Source: an uncultured beta proteobacterium
GTDB lineage: Bacteria; Pseudomonadota; Gammaproteobacteria; Burkholderiales; Burkholderiaceae_C
Direction of reading: 5' to 3'
DNA length: 64,000 nucleotides
NCBI GenBank assembly: GCA_903909815.1
Contig: CAIVXG010000148.1
Location: forward strand, 1 to 64,000
Position 1 is the stretch's first letter. Each line of letters begins with the position of its first letter. Made by a program: the position numbers and the translations under genes. Below the pieces are notes generated by a model that made no database searches, had not been told where the DNA came from, and saw nothing but the letters and a program-made list of their open reading frames with translations. Positions 59,620 to 64,000 of the stretch are shown here, in pieces.

Positions 59620-60729
59620 TCAATCGCCCCAAACCGCCTGCGCTGTCTCCACTACCAGGCGCAGCTTGGCGCGCTGCGCTTCCACCGCAATGTCGTTGCC
59701 GTGCACGGTGCTGGAAAAACCACACTGGGGCGAGAGCGCGAGTTGTTCCAGCGGCACGTAGCGCGCGGCTTCGTCGATGCGGCGCTTTAGGTCGTCCATG
59801 GATTCCATGGCACCAAATTTTGTCGTAACCAGTCCCAGCACCACAGTCTTGCCCTTGGGCAGGAAGCGCAGCGGTTTGAAGTCGCCGCTGCGGTCGTCGT
59901 CGTACTCCATGAAATAGGCGTCCAGGTTCATCTCCTTGAGCAGGGCCTCGGCCACGGGCTCGTAGTTGCCACTGGCCGCGTGCGTGCTTTTGAAGTTGCC
60001 GCGGCACAAGTGCATGGCGAGCAGCATGCCGGGCGGCTTTTGCGCCACCACGCGGTTGATGAAGGCGGCGTAGCGGTGCGGCAGTTCGTTTGGGTCGTCA
60101 CCGCGGGCGCGGGCGGCTTCGCGCATGTGCTCGTCGCAAAGGTAGGCCAGATTGGTGTCGTCCATTTGCACATAGGTGCAGCCGGCAGCGGCCAGGCTGC
60201 GCAACTCGTCGCCGTAGGCGTTGGCCACGTCCTGGTAGAAGTCGGGGTCAAGCTCGGGGTAATGCTCGCGGCTGATGCCCGCGCGGCCACCGCGAAAGTG
60301 CAGCATGGTGGGCGAGGGAATGGTGACCTTGGGCGTGTTGCCCGGTGCCAACTGGCTCTTGAGGTACTCGAAGTCGGCCAACTGGATGTCCTTCACGTGA
60401 CGCACCTTGCCCACCACGCGCATCACCGGGGGTGCCAGCTCCTGCGTGCCGTCGGGTTTTTGGATCGTCACCGGGATGTCGGTCTTGACGCCACCGAGCT
60501 GGTCCAGAAAATCGATGTGAAAGTAGGTGCGCCGAAACTCGCCGTCGGTGATGCTCTTCATGCCCACGTCCTGCTGGAACTTCACAATCTCACTGATCGC
60601 CTTGTCCTCCACCAAACGCAGTTGCTCAGGTGTGATGGCGCCGCTGGCTTTTCGGGCGCGCGCCTCGATCAGGTAGCTGGGGCGCAGGAAACTGCCGACG
60701 TGATCGTAATGGGCTGGCAATTGGGTCAT
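59620..60729 (-). CDS. MetE C-terminal-like cobalamin-independent methionine synthase
   Basis: A 369-residue single-barrel protein, about half of MetE. The zinc site is visible in MHLCRGN (His and Cys) and SPQCGFSS (Cys), with a Glu/Asp in QMDDTNLAYLCD. DGEFRRTYFHIDFLDQLGG is typical of this short group. Such core enzymes may transfer methyl groups to homocysteine from donors other than folate. GGAG precedes ATG 60729 by 6 bases. It is divergent from livK, and 201 bases separate them. Confidence 0.82.
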   Translation of the reverse strand: MTQLPAHYDHVGSFLRPSYLIEARARKASGAITPEQLRLVEDKAISEIVKFQQDVGMKSITDGEFRRTYFHIDFLDQLGGVKTDIPVTIQKPDGTQELAPPVMRVVGKVRHVKDIQLADFEYLKSQLAPGNTPKVTIPSPTMLHFRGGRAGISREHYPELDPDFYQDVANAYGDELRSLAAAGCTYVQMDDTNLAYLCDEHMREAARARGDDPNELPHRYAAFINRVVAQKPPGMLLAMHLCRGNFKSTHAASGNYEPVAEALLKEMNLDAYFMEYDDDRSGDFKPLRFLPKGKTVVLGLVTTKFGAMESMDDLKRRIDEAARYVPLEQLALSPQCGFSSTVHGNDIAVEAQRAKLRLVVETAQAVWGD

Positions 60730-60930
60730 GGTTTTCTCCGGTGGTTTTGTGGGGGTCATGGCAAACGCGGGAACAGCTTCGGCAGACCCGCCACGATACA
60801 GCGAAGTCTGGTTCCGGGTTATTCCAAAGTGCTATAACAATTAGTCTGCAACGCCTATTGCGATGGCTGTCGTTTGCCGTCAAAGTTGCAAAGTATCCCG
60901 CCACCTCACATTCTTCAGGAGAGACAAGAC

Positions 60931-62100
60931 ATGAAAAAGAGACTGTTCCTCAGCGCCGGCGTGCTGGCCCTTTGCGCCGTTGCCGCCTCGGCGCTGGCGC
61001 AGGACAATAAGTTCCGCATCGGTCTGATTCTCCCCATGACCGGGCAGCAGGCCACGACCGGGCGCCAGATCGAAGCCGCCGTGCGCCTGTACATGGCGCA
61101 AAACGGTGACACCGTTGCAGGCAAGAAGATCGAGCTGATTCTCAAGGACGACACCAGCATTCCGGACGTGACCAAGCGCCTGGCGCAAGAGCTGGTGGTG
61201 AACGACAAGGTCAACGTGCTGGCGGGATTTGGCATCACGCCCTCGGCCCTGGCCACGGCGCCGATTGCGACCCAGTCCAAGACACCGCTGGTGGTGATGG
61301 CTGCGGCCACCTCCAGCATCACGCAGGCCTCGCCCTACGTAGTGCGCACCAGTTTCACGCTGGCCCAGGCGGCGGTGGCGATGGGCGACTGGGCGCCCAA
61401 GAATGGCATCAAGAAGGTTGTGACGCTGGTCAGCGATTACGGCCCCGGCATCGACGCCGAGAAGTATTTCAAGGAGCGCTTCATTCTGAGCGGAGGCCAG
61501 GTCTCCGAGTCGCTGCGGGTGCCCATGCGCAACCCCGATTTCGCCCCGTTCCTGCAAAAGGTGCGCGACCTCAAGCCCGATGCGCTGTTCGTGTTTGTCC
61601 CGTCAGGCGCGGGCGCGGCGGTGATGAAGCAGTTTCTGGAGCGCGGCATGGACAAAGCCGGCATCAAGCTCATCGGCACCGGCGACGTGACCGACGATGA
61701 CCAGCTCAACGACATGGGCAATGGCGCGCTGGGCGTGGTCACCTCGCACCACTATTCCGCAGCGCACCCGTCGGCGCTGAACAAGAAGTTTGTCGACGCC
61801 TTCGCCAAGGCGAACAAGGGCTTGCGTCCGAACTTCATGGCGGTCGGCGGCTATGACGGCATGCGCGTGATCTACGAAGCGCTCAGAGCCACCAAGGGCC
61901 AGGGCGGCGGTGACGCCTTGCTGGCGGCGATGAAGGGTCAGATCTTCGAGAGCCCGCGCGGCCCCATGTTCATCGACGCGCAGACGCGCGACGTAGTGCA
62001 AAACATCTACTTGCGCAAGGTTGAGAAGAAGGACGGCCAGCTCTACAACGTCGAATTCGACGTGATCAAGGACGTGAAGGATCCGGGCAAGAGCCAATAG
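60931..62100 (+). CDS. livK: Branched-chain amino acid-type ABC substrate-binding protein
   Basis: A 389-residue periplasmic protein with a signal peptide (SAGVLALCAVAASALAQD). The Peripla_BP_6 fold starts FRIGLILPMTGQQATTGRQI and goes on with ELILKDDTSIPDVTKRLAQE and VVMAAATSSITQASPYVVRT. Members bind leucine-type amino acids, amides or aromatic acids, so livK is a position-based label. GGAG precedes ATG 60931. It heads the operon with livH and livM, but a 215-base repeat-filled gap separates it from livH. Confidence 0.85.
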   Translation: MKKRLFLSAGVLALCAVAASALAQDNKFRIGLILPMTGQQATTGRQIEAAVRLYMAQNGDTVAGKKIELILKDDTSIPDVTKRLAQELVVNDKVNVLAGFGITPSALATAPIATQSKTPLVVMAAATSSITQASPYVVRTSFTLAQAAVAMGDWAPKNGIKKVVTLVSDYGPGIDAEKYFKERFILSGGQVSESLRVPMRNPDFAPFLQKVRDLKPDALFVFVPSGAGAAVMKQFLERGMDKAGIKLIGTGDVTDDDQLNDMGNGALGVVTSHHYSAAHPSALNKKFVDAFAKANKGLRPNFMAVGGYDGMRVIYEALRATKGQGGGDALLAAMKGQIFESPRGPMFIDAQTRDVVQNIYLRKVEKKDGQLYNVEFDVIKDVKDPGKSQ

Positions 62101-62112
62101 GCGCTCGATGCC

Positions 62113-62269
62113 CTCATTGCGAGCGAAGCGTGCCCATCCACCCAATGCGTCATTGCGAGCGCAGCGCGGCCATCCACCCAATGCGTCATTGCGAGCGCAG
62201 CGCGGCCATCCATGGTGGAGCACTGTCGTGCTTGCGGATTGCCGCGTCGCTGCGCTCCTCGCAATGACG
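62113..62269. repeat. REP-like cluster: three tandem 36-bp units and one inverted unit
   Basis: CATTGCGAG recurs at 62115, 62151 and 62187, exactly 36 bases apart. Units 2 and 3 share TCATTGCGAGCGCAGCGCGG and each continues with CCATCCA; unit 1 differs at a few places. An inverted unit (GGATTGCCGCGTCGCTGCGC ... CGCAATGACG) ends at 62269 and can pair with any of the three. It fills most of the gap between livK and livH. Alternative hairpins could slow transcription or protect the livK mRNA end. Confidence 0.8.
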
Positions 62270-62315
62270 AACTTCTGCGCGAGAGTGTCACGATCTGGCC
62301 GAGCGCAACTTCCTC

Positions 62316-63194
62316 ATGCTGACCATTCTCTTTGACGGCATCGCCTACGGCATGCTGCTGTTCATCCTGGCCGTGGGCCTGGCCGTGACCATGGGCTTGA
62401 TGAATTTCATCAACCTGGCGCACGGCGCGTTTGCGATGGTGGGCGGCTACATCACGGTGCTGCTGATGCAGCGCCTGGGCGTGCCGTTCTTGCTGTGCCT
62501 GCCGCTGGCCTTTCTGGGGGCGGCGCTGCTGGGCGCGGTGCTGGAGCGCAGCCTGTACCGGCCGCTTTATCACAAGCCGCACCTGGACCAGGTGCTGTTC
62601 TCCATCGGCCTGACCTTCATGGCGGTGGCCAGTGCGGATTACTTCATCGGTTCGAGTCAGCAAATGGTGCAGCTGCCCGACTGGCTCAAGGGCCGCACCG
62701 AGCTCGGCGAGGGCGCCTGGATGCTGGGCATGGGCCACTACCGGCTGTTCATCATTGCGGTGTGCGCGGCGCTCACGCTGGGCCTGCAATTCGTGCTCAC
62801 CCAAACCCGCTTTGGCAGCCGCTTGCGCGCCTCGGTCGATGACCAGCGCGTGGCCGCCGGCTTGGGCATCAATGTCAACGTGGTGTTTCTCACCACCTTT
62901 GCCGTGGGCTCGGGTCTGGCCGGTCTGGGTGGCGCCCTGGGCGCAGAGGTGCTGGGGTTGGACCCGAGTTTTCCGCTGAAATTCATGATCTACTTTTTAA
63001 TCGTGGTGGCCGTGGGGGGCACTTCCAGCATCACTGGGCCGCTGCTGGCCGCGCTGCTGCTGGGCATTGCCGACGTGGCCGGGAAATATTACGTTCCCAA
63101 ACTCGGCGGCTTCATCGTCTACAGCGTGATGATCGCGATCCTGATCTGGCGCCCGCAGGGCCTGTTCGTGCGCCTGGGGGGCAAGCCGAAATGA
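62316..63194 (+). CDS. livH: Branched-chain amino acid ABC transporter permease LivH
   Basis: A 292-residue inner-membrane protein with about eight spans. Family motifs are GIAYGMLLFILAVGLAVTMG, MNFINLAHGAFAMVGGY, LERSLYRPLY, and the ATPase-contact loop RFGSRLRASVDDQRVAAGLG. ATG 62316 lacks a good ribosome site, which with the repeat cluster before it may keep its level below livK. It overlaps livM by 4 bases. Confidence 0.92.
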   Translation: MLTILFDGIAYGMLLFILAVGLAVTMGLMNFINLAHGAFAMVGGYITVLLMQRLGVPFLLCLPLAFLGAALLGAVLERSLYRPLYHKPHLDQVLFSIGLTFMAVASADYFIGSSQQMVQLPDWLKGRTELGEGAWMLGMGHYRLFIIAVCAALTLGLQFVLTQTRFGSRLRASVDDQRVAAGLGINVNVVFLTTFAVGSGLAGLGGALGAEVLGLDPSFPLKFMIYFLIVVAVGGTSSITGPLLAALLLGIADVAGKYYVPKLGGFIVYSVMIAILIWRPQGLFVRLGGKPK

Positions 63195-64000
63195 GCGCGC
63201 ACGATATCCTGTTGCAGCGCGCACGCGCCAAGCCCTGGGAGGTTGCGCTGTGGGTGCTGGCGCTGGCCTCGCCCTTTGTGCTGTCGCGCCATGCGCTGAT
63301 CATCAACGAAGTCGCGATCGTGGCGCTGTTTGCGCTGTCGCTGGACCTGATCCTGGGTTTCACTGGAATCGTGTCGCTGGGGCACGCGGCCTTTTTCGGC
63401 ATGGGTGCCTATGCGGCAGCGTTGTTTGCCAAGCTGGTGACGCCGGACCCGCTGGCGGGCCTGGCCGTGGGCGTGCTGGTGTCGGCGCTGCTGGGTGCGC
63501 TGTGCAGCGCCACGGTGCTGCGTGGCACGGACCTCACGCGCCTCATGGTCACGCTGGGCGTGGCACTGATCCTGATGGAACTGGCGAACAAGCTGGATTG
63601 GCTCACGGGTGGCGCCGACGGCTTGCAGGGCGTGGTGATGGGGCCGCTGCTGGGACAGTTCGAGTTCGATCTGAGCGGGCGCACGTCAGCCTGCTATTCG
63701 CTGAGCGTTTTATTGTTGCTCTTTGTGCTGGCACGCCGCCTGGTGCACTCGCCCTTTGGCGCCACGCTCAAGGCGATACGCGACAACCGGTTGCGCGCCA
63801 TGGCCGTGGGCATTGCCGTCAATCGGCATGTGGCCATCGTCTACACCGTGGCCGCTGCGATGGCGGGGGCCGCGGGAGCCCTGCTGGCTCAGACCACGGG
63901 CTTTGCCTCGCTCGATGTGTTTGAATTTCATCGGTCCGCCGACGTGCTGCTGGTGCTCGTCATCGGCGGGGTGGGATGGCTCTACGGCGGTGTCATTGGC
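63191..64000 (+). CDS. livM: Branched-chain amino acid ABC transporter permease LivM (partial)
   Basis: The first 270 residues are present and the gene runs off the window. It shows LSLDLILGFTGIVSLGHAAFFGMGAYAAA, the LivM signature, split here by the window's reading but continuous in frame, and the contact loop SPFGATLKAIRDNRLRAMAVGI. ATG 63191 overlaps the livH stop (ATGA), so translation is coupled. livG and livF ATPase genes are expected just beyond position 64000. Confidence 0.9.
   Translation, partial: MSAHDILLQRARAKPWEVALWVLALASPFVLSRHALIINEVAIVALFALSLDLILGFTGIVSLGHAAFFGMGAYAAALFAKLVTPDPLAGLAVGVLVSALLGALCSATVLRGTDLTRLMVTLGVALILMELANKLDWLTGGADGLQGVVMGPLLGQFEFDLSGRTSACYSLSVLLLLFVLARRLVHSPFGATLKAIRDNRLRAMAVGIAVNRHVAIVYTVAAAMAGAAGALLAQTTGFASLDVFEFHRSADVLLVLVIGGVGWLYGGVIG

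Noticed and set aside
62113-62220. Three 36-bp repeats, a period seen in CRISPR arrays
   Set aside because: The units are contiguous with no unique spacers, contain internal dyads, and share their core with inverted elements elsewhere. No cas gene is nearby.

Overview
The window looks like a chromosome segment from a GC-rich betaproteobacterium, most likely Burkholderiales and close to the Comamonadaceae. The signs are a metX-metW pair, a DUF2145 gene, a split YeeE/YedE pair, Burkholderiales-type Aap and Liv transporters, and a short repeat with a CCCCCCGAGGGGG core that I associate with Comamonadaceae intergenic regions. No rRNA, tRNA, CRISPR array, phage or replication origin was recognised. 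No searches were run; all family names rest on motifs read from the translated sequence.

Layout. 1-1.7 kb: an intact IS5-family element, flanked by a CTAA duplication, cuts a methyltransferase gene. 1.8-6.3 kb: a metallophosphoesterase, a biosynthetic-type thiolase and metX-metW, whose junction carries a repeat insertion with a 21-bp target duplication. 6.3-13.5 kb: two small membrane proteins, a MATE and an EamA exporter, a peptidoglycan-recycling pair (LD-carboxypeptidase and AmpG), an M48 protease and an MBL hydrolase. 13.6-36.5 kb: a large catabolic locus (next paragraph). 36.5-46.7 kb: a visibly AT-richer NIT-HAMP-PAS-GGDEF-EAL protein, a lipoprotein pullulanase, a family VIII-like esterase and a second diguanylate cyclase. 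47-54.4 kb: small conserved genes, a DUF2145 pair, a thiosulfate-type YeeE pair, an FtsX/YbbP-like permease and a thioesterase. 54.4-64 kb: dctA, an aapJ-phosphatase-aapQ-aapM operon without an ATPase gene, a short MetE-like gene, and the start of a liv operon (livK-livH-livM) that runs off the end.

The most interesting region is 13.6-36.5 kb. One run of tightly spaced + strand genes encodes a complete CoA-dependent beta-oxidation set in the same gene content as the mycobacterial fabG4-htdX-fadA2-fadE5 neighbourhood. It then adds an acyl-CoA ligase, two GST-like proteins, DUF2855, a sulfatase, an SDR and a DUF1254/1214 protein. A TetR regulator gene abuts its end. Divergent from tetR is a second operon: a MetA-pathway/SphA-like outer-membrane protein, a tandem HCCA-isomerase-like DsbA-fold protein, a DUF1145-like membrane protein, a second sulfatase, an unrecognised propeller-like protein and an MBL hydrolase.

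The promoters of both operons carry the same 19-bp motif, CAGTACAC-N3-TGTATTGA, placed between or over the -35 and -10 elements. I infer a single TetR-controlled regulon of about 23 kb. It would take up a hydrophobic and probably sulfated compound, remove sulfate in the periplasm, and oxidise the acyl part inside the cell. The substrate is unknown.

A repeat family built on CGTCATTGCGAG occurs at three places (26.1, 53.5 and 62.1 kb). It lies inside the catabolic operon, between two genes at 53.5 kb, and between livK and livH, where it could set the ratio of binding protein to permease.
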